DNA of 5,348 bases from an uncultured Demequina sp. (GTDB lineage: Bacteria > Actinomycetota > Actinomycetes > Actinomycetales > Demequinaceae). The DNA lies in the NCBI GenBank assembly GCA_937925595.1, contig CALALQ010000300.1:1-5348 (forward strand), in the 5' to 3' direction. The notes beneath the pieces are model-generated. The model made no database searches and was not told where the DNA came from. It was given only the letters and a program-made list of their open reading frames with translations. The translations under genes were made by a program, and so were the position numbers. Below, one piece after another: positions 1-5,348 of this stretch. How positions within the stretch are numbered: the first letter of the stretch is position 1; the number at the start of each line of letters is the position of its first letter.

Positions 1-1722
1 GTCCGCGAGGACCTCGTCGAGCTGATCATGGCGCAGATTCGCGAACCGCTTGCTGAGCTCGACCTTCGTGGCCAGATCGTCGCGAACACCACAGGGCGTG
101 AACGAATCCTCGAACTCTGCGAGCGGGAAGGCGCCGATGTCGTCGGCCGGGTGATGCGCGCCGGCGTCGCACACGTGGCCGCGTCCCTGCGTGAACGCCT
201 CCGCGCGATCCCTGACGGTGTCTGGCGTGAGGTGCAGTACCTCGACCACGACGGTCATGGACACGAGGTGCGCAAGATCGTGGTCACGGTCACCAAACAA
301 GGCGATCACCTGGGCTTCGACTTCACCGGGAGCGACCCGCAGACGGAAGGCTTCGCCAACTGCGCGCGTGGTGGGTTGCGGGCTGCCGTGCTCTCCGGGG
401 TGTGCATCGCTCTGGGTTACGACATGGCGTGGAACGACGGCATCTCAGAGTGCGTCACCATCACGGCGCCGGCACGCACCATCGTGACCGCCGAGTATCC
501 GTATCCGGTGTCGATGTCGACGATCTCGGCGATCATCGTCACCCTGAATCTGACCCTGGTTGCGCTCTCGCGGATGCTCCTCACGAGCCCGTCCCATCAT
601 GAGCAGGCGATGGCGAGTTGGTGCGGCACCTCGCTGGGGGTGTCGATGAGCGGCGTGAACCGCGACGGGATTCTCACCGTCGCCCCCGAGGCGAGCCACT
701 TCGCCGCAGGGTGCGGCGCGCGCACGTACGCCGACGGCGTGGACACCGGTGGCATCATCATCAACACCACCGCGAACATTCCCTCCATCGAGGAGACCGA
801 GGACGCATACCCGCTGCTGTATCTCTTCCGCCGCCAGCTGACCGACTCGGGCGGGCCGGGCCGGTTCCGCGGGGGCGTCTCCGGCGAAGTCGCGATCACC
901 CCGCATGGCGCGCCGAACGGGCTCGTCACATCCTTCGCCGGCGTCGGGTCGATCACCCCGAACGCGGTCGGTGTCGCCGGAGGTCTGCCGGGCGCGACCG
1001 TGCGCTACCTGCGATTCGACGGCACCGGCGATGACACGATCCCGATGGCCGGCGACCTCGCGTCCATCCCGGGACGCAGGCGCGCGCAGGAGATCAACTC
1101 GTCGAAGATCCCATTCGGGAGCGGAACGGTGGAGTACCACAACTGGCAGGGCGGAGGCGGCGCGGGGGATCCGCTCGATCGCGAGCCGGCGCGGGTGCTT
1201 CAGGACGTGGTGAACGGGCTCGTCAGTCCGGAAGCGGCTCGGAACGTGTACGGGGTCGCGCTCGCCGGTGACGGCGTGGACGCGCTCGAGACCGAACGAG
1301 TGCGCGGTGAGATCATCGACGCCCGCCTCCGGAACGGTCGTCCGTACCGTGAGGAGCATCCGCTCGAGACGTCTCATTCGATGGGCCAGCCACCGGTGGA
1401 AGAAGCCATGCCCTGGCGGCTGTGGGACCTCTGCGAGATCGATGCTGAGCGCGACGAGGTGCGGTGCACCAGATGCTCGCAGGTGTTCGGGTCAGTGGCC
1501 GCCGACATCCGGCTCGGATGCCTCGTCAAGGAGGTCGCTCCGGACGCGGCGGGAGCCGTCCGCGGTGAGGACTATCGCGAACTCGCCTCCAAGCCGCCGG
1601 TGCTTCGCTGCTTCTATTGCCCCGGCTGTGGTCGGCAGGTCGAATGCGACCTCGTCCTGCCAGGTGAGGTCGGACCTTCGAGCGGACTCGGCGTACTGAC
1701 CGCGCAGCGAGGCGAACGATGA
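1..1722 (+). CDS. Hydantoinase B/oxoprolinase-family subunit with C-terminal acetone-carboxylase-gamma-like zinc domain (5' partial)
   Basis: The reading frame is open from base 1, so the true start lies upstream. The ATG at 28 sits inside a conserved HyuB segment (LIMAQIREPLAELDLRGQI) and is not the start. I estimate about 200 N-terminal residues are missing. Counting from that ATG, HyuB hallmarks are FDFTGSDPQ (97-105), DSGGPGRFRGG (273-283), GGGGAGDP (375-382) and SPEAARNVYGV (400-410). HyuB proteins pair with a HyuA partner in ATP-dependent hydantoinases, 5-oxoprolinases and acetone/acetophenone carboxylases; hyuA would be expected just upstream, out of view. After the HyuB core comes an extra module (about 450-560) with CxxC at 480/483, CxxCxxC at 528/531/534 and Cys540, ending CDLVLPGE. 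This resembles the separate zinc-binding gamma subunit of acetone carboxylase. The stop overlaps the next start as ATGA. The family call is firm. The substrate is unknown: carboxylation of a ketone-like compound or lactam hydrolysis are both possible. Confidence 0.9.
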   Translation, partial: VREDLVELIMAQIREPLAELDLRGQIVANTTGRERILELCEREGADVVGRVMRAGVAHVAASLRERLRAIPDGVWREVQYLDHDGHGHEVRKIVVTVTKQGDHLGFDFTGSDPQTEGFANCARGGLRAAVLSGVCIALGYDMAWNDGISECVTITAPARTIVTAEYPYPVSMSTISAIIVTLNLTLVALSRMLLTSPSHHEQAMASWCGTSLGVSMSGVNRDGILTVAPEASHFAAGCGARTYADGVDTGGIIINTTANIPSIEETEDAYPLLYLFRRQLTDSGGPGRFRGGVSGEVAITPHGAPNGLVTSFAGVGSITPNAVGVAGGLPGATVRYLRFDGTGDDTIPMAGDLASIPGRRRAQEINSSKIPFGSGTVEYHNWQGGGGAGDPLDREPARVLQDVVNGLVSPEAARNVYGVALAGDGVDALETERVRGEIIDARLRNGRPYREEHPLETSHSMGQPPVEEAMPWRLWDLCEIDAERDEVRCTRCSQVFGSVAADIRLGCLVKEVAPDAAGAVRGEDYRELASKPPVLRCFYCPGCGRQVECDLVLPGEVGPSSGLGVLTAQRGER

Positions 1723-2372
1723 GTACCGACGCGACGGAGCTTCCGCCGACCTCGACCATCTCTGATGCCCTCGGCCGGCTCAACGCCTTCGATGCGGCGC
1801 TCCGGCCGAGGACGCCCGGCAAGCTGGCCGGTCCGGCCTTCTGCATCGAGGTGCACCCGGGTGACAGTGCGACCGCGCACCTCGCCATCGAGCACGCACC
1901 GGCCGGCTCGGTCCTCGTGATCGCGGCCGGCGGCTTCCCCGACCGGGCGGTCTGGGGCGAGATCCTGACGGCCGCTGCGCAACGCCGGGGCGTGAGCGGC
2001 GCGCTGGTCGACGGTGCGATTCGTGATGTCGACGCCATCCGGGCGCGCGGCTTCCCGATCTTCTCGACATCCGTCACGCCCACTGGGCCGCACAAGGCGG
2101 CGGGAGGCCGCTGGGGCCACACCGTCGCGTGCGCCGGAGCCGTGGTGGCGACCGGCGACATGATCGTGACCGACGAGGACGGCGCTGTCGTGATTCCCGC
2201 CGACCGGTACGGCGCGACCCTCGATGCCGCGCGCGCGATCGTGCAGCGTGAGCAGACGTTGCTCGAACAGATCGCCCGAGGTGACAGCACCGTGGATCTG
2301 CTCGGGCTCAGCCGACCGGCTCAGACCCCCTCCCGGGGCGAACAGCATGCAGAACAGGGAGTGAACGAATGA
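1719..2372 (+). CDS. RraA-family protein (HMG/CHA-aldolase-like or oxaloacetate decarboxylase-like)
   Basis: A 217-residue protein with the RraA/MenG-like fold signature. WGE is at 79-81, VDGAIRD at 97-103 (Arg102 and Asp103 match the substrate-binding Arg and metal-binding Asp of class II pyruvate aldolases of this fold), GFPIF at 111-115, and GD followed by DEDGAVVIP at 146-160. Known enzymes of this family cleave 4-hydroxy-4-methyl-2-oxoglutarate or 4-carboxy-4-hydroxy-2-oxoadipate, or decarboxylate oxaloacetate, using a divalent metal. Others, such as E. coli RraA, bind RNase E instead. The retained Arg/Asp pair and the catabolic neighbours favour an enzyme. The usual PGD is TGD here (Thr145), a small deviation. 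The ATG overlaps the upstream stop as ATGA, with a modest GAGG at 1709-1712 (6-nt spacer), so translational coupling is likely. It is cytoplasmic, with no signal peptide or membrane segment. The exact reaction is not determined. Confidence 0.88.
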   Translation: MSTDATELPPTSTISDALGRLNAFDAALRPRTPGKLAGPAFCIEVHPGDSATAHLAIEHAPAGSVLVIAAGGFPDRAVWGEILTAAAQRRGVSGALVDGAIRDVDAIRARGFPIFSTSVTPTGPHKAAGGRWGHTVACAGAVVATGDMIVTDEDGAVVIPADRYGATLDAARAIVQREQTLLEQIARGDSTVDLLGLSRPAQTPSRGEQHAEQGVNE

Positions 2373-3259
2373 AGATCGCGCGTATTGGAACGGCCGACGG
2401 ATGGGACTTCGCGGTCTCGGAGGACGGAGAGCATTGGGCGGAGCTGCAGTCACTCGGTTTCCAGGCGGCGACGACCGCCGATGTGCTGGCGCGCGTGGAT
2501 GAGATCCGCGCAGCCGCCGACGCATACCCGCGTCGCATTTCCGACGCCGAGCTGCTCAGCCCCGTACACCGTCCAGGCAAGATCCTCGCGATCGGCCTGA
2601 ACTACGTCGACCATGCCAAGGAGACCGACGCGGTTCCGCCGGAGCGGCCCGTCGTGTTCGCGAAGTACACGAGCTCGATCAACGGGCCGTTCGCCGATGT
2701 GATCATCGGGGAGCCGGTGACCGCGCAGGCCGACTATGAAGTCGAGCTCGCCGTGATCATCGGCCGTCGAGCCAAATCGGTGCGTGCCGAGCAGGCCTTC
2801 GCACACGTCGCGGGGTACGCGGTGGCGAACGATGTCTCGGCCCGGGACTGGCAGCAGGCCGACAGCCAGTTCTCCCGTTCGAAGAGTGCCGACACGTTCT
2901 GCCCGATCGGCCCGTGGATCACGACGGCCGACGAAATCGTCGACGTGCGCTCGCTCGAGCTGACGTCGCGTGTGAATGGTGAGAGCCGGCAACGCGGTGT
3001 GGTGGCCGACCTGATCTTCGATATTCCCACGTTGATCGAATACCTCAGCGCGACGATCACACTCGAGCCCGGCGACGTCATTCTCACCGGGACGCCCCCC
3101 GGCGTCGGTTTCGGGATGAGGCCCCGCGTGTTCCTGCAGCCGGGTGACGAGGTGGAGTGCCGGATCGAGACGCTCGGAACGATTCGGAACCGTTTCGTCG
3201 ACGGTGCGCCGGCCCGAGCTCAGGAGTCCGTTGCGCAGGAGGTGCCTGCCGCGGGTTAG
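2369..3259 (+). CDS. Fumarylacetoacetate hydrolase (FAH) family protein
   Basis: A 296-residue protein with the two-part layout of FAH-family enzymes: a variable N-terminal ~65 residues, then the catalytic domain. Conserved features are KILAIGLNY (71-79) with His82, the metal ligands Glu124 and Glu126 in DYEVELAVI, Asp155 in ANDVSARD (153-160), Lys172 in SRSKSADTF, and TGTPPGVGFG (240-249). Members hydrolyse or decarboxylate acylpyruvates, oxaloacetate and homoprotocatechuate-pathway ring-fission products using Mg2+ or Mn2+; a substrate cannot be assigned by eye. The start is well supported by AGGGAG at 2356-2361, 7 nt before ATG, and by an ATGA overlap with the rraA-like gene. The last ~20 residues, after NRFVDG, are low-complexity Ala/Glu/Pro and look dispensable. 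The TAG stop interleaves with the stop of the convergent HAD gene, leaving no room for a terminator between them. Confidence 0.93.
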   Translation: MKIARIGTADGWDFAVSEDGEHWAELQSLGFQAATTADVLARVDEIRAAADAYPRRISDAELLSPVHRPGKILAIGLNYVDHAKETDAVPPERPVVFAKYTSSINGPFADVIIGEPVTAQADYEVELAVIIGRRAKSVRAEQAFAHVAGYAVANDVSARDWQQADSQFSRSKSADTFCPIGPWITTADEIVDVRSLELTSRVNGESRQRGVVADLIFDIPTLIEYLSATITLEPGDVILTGTPPGVGFGMRPRVFLQPGDEVECRIETLGTIRNRFVDGAPARAQESVAQEVPAAG

Positions 3260-3945
3260 CCGAGGAGCAGCCCGCGCAGCTGGTCGGCCGAGTGCACGAC
3301 GGCGTACGCGTCGCCCGCCTCGGCGGGGGAGCCGTACCCCCACTCGACCATGATCGTCGGCACGTCGTTGGCGAGCGCGCCGAGGGTGTCGTAGCCGCGG
3401 TCGCCGACCATGACGGCGTCGGCGGTGTCGACGCCGAGCGCCCGGAGCCGCGCAAGCGCCTCCCGGACGACGTCGGCCTTCGTGCTGCGCTCCTCATCTT
3501 CGCTCGCGCCGGCGATCACCGTGAAGTACTTCGCGAGGTCGTTGTGCTCGAGCACCTCGCGCGCCATCGACTCGGGCTTGCTCGTCGCGAGGGCGAGCGG
3601 CATGCCGGCCGCGTGGAGCCGCTCGAGCACGCCGGCCACGCCCGGGAAGACCGGTGAGCTCAGCAGGTGCCGGTCGTAGTGGTCGCGGTAGACGTTGAGT
3701 GCCTCCCACGCGTCGGCGTCGGTGAAGCCCGCGGTCATGCGGAGGCTGTCGAGCAGCGGCGGGCCCACGTATGAGCGGAGCGTCTCGGCGTCGGGCACGG
3801 GAACGCCCATGGACGTGAACGTGTGCGCGAGGGAACGGGTGATCTCCGCCTCGGAGTCGACGATCGTGCCGTCGAGGTCGAACAGCACGGCCGACCACGT
3901 GCGCGTCGGCGCGGGCACGGGGCGGGTGGGGAGGGTCGAGGTCAC
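3256..3945 (-). CDS. HAD-superfamily hydrolase, phosphoglycolate phosphatase/PpaX-like
   Basis: A 229-residue HAD phosphatase with a helical cap inserted after motif I (subclass I). Motif I is LFDLDGTIVDS, with nucleophile Asp23 and acid/base Asp25. Motif II is the Thr121-Ser122 pair in ALATSKPE. Motif III is Lys156 in STKADV. Motif IV is MVGDRGYDTLGA, with Asp182 and Asp186. All catalytic residues are present, so it should be active on a small phosphorylated metabolite. Phosphoglycolate, pyrophosphate and nucleotide monophosphates are all handled by close relatives, so the substrate is open. The start is GTG; the nearest upstream ATG (3953) is out of frame. AGGA at 3953-3956 lies 7 nt before the GTG and could be a ribosome binding site, but the same bases form a TAGGAT hexamer 6 nt before it, which would give a leaderless mRNA. 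It lies 56 bp downstream of nucS on the same strand and is tail to tail with the FAH-family gene. Confidence 0.92.
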   Translation of the reverse strand: MTSTLPTRPVPAPTRTWSAVLFDLDGTIVDSEAEITRSLAHTFTSMGVPVPDAETLRSYVGPPLLDSLRMTAGFTDADAWEALNVYRDHYDRHLLSSPVFPGVAGVLERLHAAGMPLALATSKPESMAREVLEHNDLAKYFTVIAGASEDEERSTKADVVREALARLRALGVDTADAVMVGDRGYDTLGALANDVPTIMVEWGYGSPAEAGDAYAVVHSADQLRGLLLG

Positions 3946-3951
3946 CCCGTC

Positions 3952-3957
3952 ATCCTA
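3952..3957 (-). promoter_or_regulatory. Candidate -10 element of the HAD gene (leaderless start)
   Basis: The minus strand reads TAGGAT, then GACGGG, then the GTG start. The hexamer matches TATAAT at four of six positions, including the key T1, A2 and T6. A six-base gap to the GTG would place transcription initiation at or next to the start codon. I see no convincing -35 box. The AGGA inside the hexamer is also a plausible Shine-Dalgarno if the gene is read from nucS, so the two explanations compete. Confidence 0.4.
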
Positions 3958-3966
3958 GGCCGCCCG

Positions 3967-3990
3967 GAAGCGAGACTTGCTCGACGCTTC
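3967..3990 (-). terminator. Imperfect hairpin between nucS and the HAD gene
   Basis: On the minus strand GAAG and CGAG (separated by a 3-nt bulge) can pair with CTCG-CTTC across a 5-nt loop, giving an 8-bp bulged stem 12 bases after the nucS stop. There is no T-run after it, so it is a weak candidate for a terminator or an attenuator separating nucS from the HAD gene. It could be chance pairing in GC-rich DNA. Confidence 0.25.
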
Positions 3991-4001
3991 ACAGCATCCG
4001 G

Positions 4002-4697
4002 TCAGAAGAGTCGGGCATGCCCGCCCTCGATGCCCCGCATCGCGTCATAGTCGAGCACCACGCAACGGATGCCCCGATCCTCGGCGAGCGTGCGCGCCTG
4101 CGGCTTGATCTCCTGGGCGGCGAACACCCCGGAGACGGGCGCGATCCGCGGATCGCGGTTCATGAGCTCGAGGTAGCGCGTGAGCTGCTCCACGCCGTCG
4201 ATGTCGCCGCGCCGCTTCAGCTCGACGGCCACGCTGGCGCCGGTGTCGTCGGTCGCGAGGATGTCGACGGGACCGATCGCGGTCATGTACTCACGACGGA
4301 TGAGTCGGTACCCCTCGCCGAGGAGCTCGATCTGCTCGGCGAGCAGCTGCTGCAGGTGCGCTTCGACACCGTCTTTGACGAGGCCCGGGTCGACGCCGAG
4401 GTCGTGTGCCGAGTCGTGCAGGATCTCGTGGATCGAGACGACCAGCCGATCGGCGGTCTTCTTGTGCGTCACGGTCCACAGCTCGACGATGCCCGCGGCG
4501 GCCTGCTCTGCATCGGGTTCGGCGGTGGCGAGCGTGCACGGCGGGCTCATCCAGTTCAGCGGCTTGTAGCTGCCGCCGTCGGAGTGCACGAGCAGACTGC
4601 CGTCGCCCTTCACCATGAGCAGGCGGGTCGCGAGCGGGAGATGCGCGGAGAGACGGCCGGTGTAATCGACGGAGCAACGGGCGATGACGAGACGCAC
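4002..4697 (-). CDS. nucS: Mismatch-specific endonuclease NucS/EndoMS
   Basis: A 231-residue protein that I recognise over its whole length. It begins [16 protein letters not shown] and contains [10 protein letters not shown] (44-53) in the N-terminal DNA-binding/dimerisation half. The C-terminal RecB-like nuclease domain has Asp145 in GPVDIL, Glu159 and Lys161 in VAVELKRRG, and Gln171/Tyr175 in [10 protein letters not shown]. The D...ExK catalytic set is intact. NucS makes double-strand cuts at mismatches such as G-T, G-G and T-T, and provides the non-canonical mismatch repair of many Actinomycetota and Archaea, most of which lack MutS/MutL. The C-terminal ARLF resembles the short LRLF-type tail that contacts the beta sliding clamp in corynebacterial EndoMS, with Ala replacing the first Leu. 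The GTG start gives the conserved MRLVIA beginning. No Shine-Dalgarno precedes it, but TAGACT lies six bases upstream, so the mRNA may be leaderless. It is divergent from the DHFR-like gene. Confidence 0.97.
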   Translation of the reverse strand: MRLVIARCSVDYTGRLSAHLPLATRLLMVKGDGSLLVHSDGGSYKPLNWMSPPCTLATAEPDAEQAAAGIVELWTVTHKKTADRLVVSIHEILHDSAHDLGVDPGLVKDGVEAHLQQLLAEQIELLGEGYRLIRREYMTAIGPVDILATDDTGASVAVELKRRGDIDGVEQLTRYLELMNRDPRIAPVSGVFAAQEIKPQARTLAEDRGIRCVVLDYDAMRGIEGGHARLF

Positions 4698-4713
4698 CCC
4701 GCGAGTCTACGTT
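4684..4713 (+). promoter_or_regulatory. Candidate promoter of the DHFR-like gene
   Basis: ATGACG at 4684-4689 (four of six to TTGACA) and TACGTT at 4708-4713 (three of six to TATAAT, with T1, A2 and T6 kept) are separated by 18 bases. This would give a start near 4720 and a ~25-nt leader containing the ribosome binding site. The -35 lies inside the first codons of nucS, and the -10 shares two bases with the opposite-strand nucS -10. The individual matches are modest. Confidence 0.3.
4704..4709 (-). promoter_or_regulatory. nucS: Candidate -10 element of nucS (leaderless start)
   Basis: The minus strand reads TAGACT, then CGCGGG, then the GTG start. The hexamer matches TATAAT at four of six positions, including T1, A2 and T6. 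The spacing puts the transcription start at the GTG, and the absence of a Shine-Dalgarno in the 20 bases before the start fits a leaderless transcript, which is common in actinobacteria. The -35 region (TTCGAG at 4728-4733, 18-nt spacer) is a poor match. Confidence 0.45.
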
Positions 4714-4734
4714 GGGTTGAGGCCGCGCTCGAAG

Positions 4735-4739
4735 AGGAG
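4735..4739 (+). promoter_or_regulatory. Ribosome binding site of the DHFR-like gene
   Basis: AGGAG within GAAGAGGAGA lies 5 nt before the ATG at 4745 and fixes that start. Unlike the two minus-strand genes, this gene has a leadered-type start. Confidence 0.8.
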
Positions 4740-4744
4740 ACGCC

Positions 4745-5308
4745 ATGGGCAAGATCTCGTACAGCAACCTGATGTCGGCCGACGGCTATATCGCCGACCG
4801 TGACGGCAACTTCGACTGGGCCATGCCCGTCGGCGACGTGCACGACGCCGTGAACGAAGATGCCCGCACCGCCGGCACGTTCGCGCTCGGCCGGCGCGTC
4901 TGGGATGTGCTGCGCTGGTGGGACGACTTCGACCCGGAGAACCCGGAGGGGCACGACGAGCAGAGCGCCGAGTTCACCCGGATCTGGCACGCCGCCGACA
5001 AACTCGTCTACTCGCGCACCCTCACCCAGATCGACGCGCCGCGGACGACGCTCGTCGGCCGCTTCGATCCGATCCGGCTGCGAGCGCTCGCGGATGCATC
5101 CGACCGGGATGTCTCGATCGGTGGCGCGCACCTGGCCGCCCAGGCCTTCGCCGCCGGCATCATCGACGAGGTCGTGCTCTGGGTGTTCCCCGTCACGGTC
5201 GGCGGTGGCCTCGCCGCTTTCCCGACCGACGCGCGAGTCGACCTCGACCTGCGCTCCGAACGCCGTCTGCCCGGTGGGGTGATCGAGGCCCGCTACCGCG
5301 TGCGCTGA
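4745..5308 (+). CDS. Dihydrofolate reductase family protein (RibD C-terminal-like)
   Basis: A 187-residue protein of the RibD_C/YyaP group of reductases. Conserved pieces in order are SADGYIAD (11-18) with NFDW at 22-25, the nucleotide-binding LGRRVWD (48-54), LVYSRTL (87-93), SIGGAHLAAQAFAAGIIDEV (124-143) and PVTVGGGLAAF (149-159). The length fits a complete stand-alone member. The fold binds NADPH and the family is related to riboflavin-pathway reductase RibD and to DHFR, but most stand-alone members have no proven substrate and there is no reason to call it a true folate enzyme. No folate or riboflavin genes are visible next to it. It is cytoplasmic, with no signal peptide. The ATG is supported by AGGAG at 4735-4739. 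It is divergent from nucS, with only 47 bp between the two start codons. It ends 12 bp before a CCCT repeat tract. Confidence 0.92.
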   Translation: MGKISYSNLMSADGYIADRDGNFDWAMPVGDVHDAVNEDARTAGTFALGRRVWDVLRWWDDFDPENPEGHDEQSAEFTRIWHAADKLVYSRTLTQIDAPRTTLVGRFDPIRLRALADASDRDVSIGGAHLAAQAFAAGIIDEVVLWVFPVTVGGGLAAFPTDARVDLDLRSERRLPGGVIEARYRVR

Positions 5309-5320
5309 GCTCCCTGCTCT

Positions 5321-5348
5321 CCCTCCCTCCCTCCCTCCCTCCCTCCCT
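5321..5348. repeat. Tetranucleotide repeat (CCCT)7 at the window end
   Basis: Seven perfect CCCT copies run to the last base, preceded by one imperfect unit (CTCT at 5317-5320). The tract may continue beyond the window. The minus strand is AGGG repeated, that is, seven runs of three G with single-A loops, a textbook G-quadruplex pattern; the plus strand could form an i-motif. It is intergenic, starting 12 bp after the DHFR-like stop codon. Simple repeats like this are unusual in bacterial chromosomes. The sequence alone cannot tell a real microsatellite from an assembly or sequencing artefact at a contig end. Confidence 0.95.

Noticed and set aside
28..30. ATG as the start of the HyuB-family gene
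   Set aside because: The frame is open upstream and the residues on both sides of the Met belong to a conserved HyuB segment; the N-terminal part of the family is missing, so the gene is cut by the window edge.
445..1377. Long open frame (310 codons) on the minus strand antisense to the HyuB gene
   Set aside because: The translation is Arg/Asp/His-rich with no family motif, as expected from the complement of GC-rich coding DNA; the plus strand carries clear HyuB motifs across it.
1614..2525. Long minus-strand open frame (303 codons) across the hyuB/rraA/FAH junctions
   Set aside because: It spans three well-supported plus-strand genes, has no recognisable domain, and its composition is typical of an antisense shadow.
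2450..3343. Minus-strand open frame (297 codons) opposite the FAH-family gene
   Set aside because: It has no motifs, overlaps the confident FAH-family gene and the end of the HAD gene, and its composition is an Arg-rich shadow.
4017..4772. Plus-strand open frame (251 codons) opposite nucS
   Set aside because: nucS is recognisable over its whole length on the other strand. This frame reads as low-information Asp/Val/Leu/His-rich sequence and runs into the DHFR-like gene in a different frame.
5091..5102. Perfect 12-bp palindrome CGGATGCATCCG
   Set aside because: It lies inside the DHFR-like coding region, encodes ordinary residues and occurs once. A chance palindrome in GC-rich DNA explains it better than an operator.
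1..5348. Search for tRNA/rRNA genes, insertion sequences, CRISPR arrays, phage or toxin-antitoxin genes
   Set aside because: Nothing seen: almost every base is accounted for by six recognisable genes, and the gaps are 56, 47 and 40 bases without such structures.

Overview
The window looks like a piece of chromosome from a high-GC actinobacterium, probably of the Microbacteriaceae type. The reasons are the strong G/C bias at third codon positions, a nucS (EndoMS) mismatch endonuclease gene typical of Actinomycetota, GTG starts, and TAnnnT hexamers placed so close to those starts that leaderless mRNAs are likely. The family-level placement is inference. The right end runs into a tetranucleotide repeat that reaches the last base, which suggests a contig end.

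Left half (1-3259, + strand): the 3' part of a catabolic operon. It holds the C-terminal ~573 codons of a hydantoinase B/oxoprolinase-family subunit that carries a C-terminal cysteine-rich domain resembling the acetone carboxylase gamma subunit. It is followed by an RraA-like aldolase/decarboxylase-fold protein and a fumarylacetoacetate-hydrolase-family enzyme. The three genes are joined by two ATGA stop/start overlaps, so they are very probably co-translated. A plausible reading is ATP-dependent carboxylation (or ring hydrolysis) of a carbonyl or lactam substrate, followed by C-C cleavage of a keto acid. The substrate cannot be named from the sequence.

Middle (3256-4697, - strand): a HAD-family phosphatase of the Gph/PpaX type and, upstream of it, nucS. 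The HAD gene meets the catabolic operon tail to tail, with the two stop codons interleaved in the four bases TTAG. Both minus-strand genes start with GTG, and both have a TAnnnT hexamer exactly six bases upstream of that GTG.

Right end (4745-5348, + strand): a RibD C-terminal/dihydrofolate-reductase-like protein, divergent from nucS across 47 bp that seem to hold overlapping promoters. It is followed by seven perfect CCCT repeats, G-quadruplex-prone on the minus strand.

Most of this is recognisable housekeeping or catabolic content, and I see no defence system, mobile element, CRISPR array or RNA gene. The parts most worth a second look are the fused zinc domain with its coupled operon, the matched leaderless starts, and the terminal repeat.
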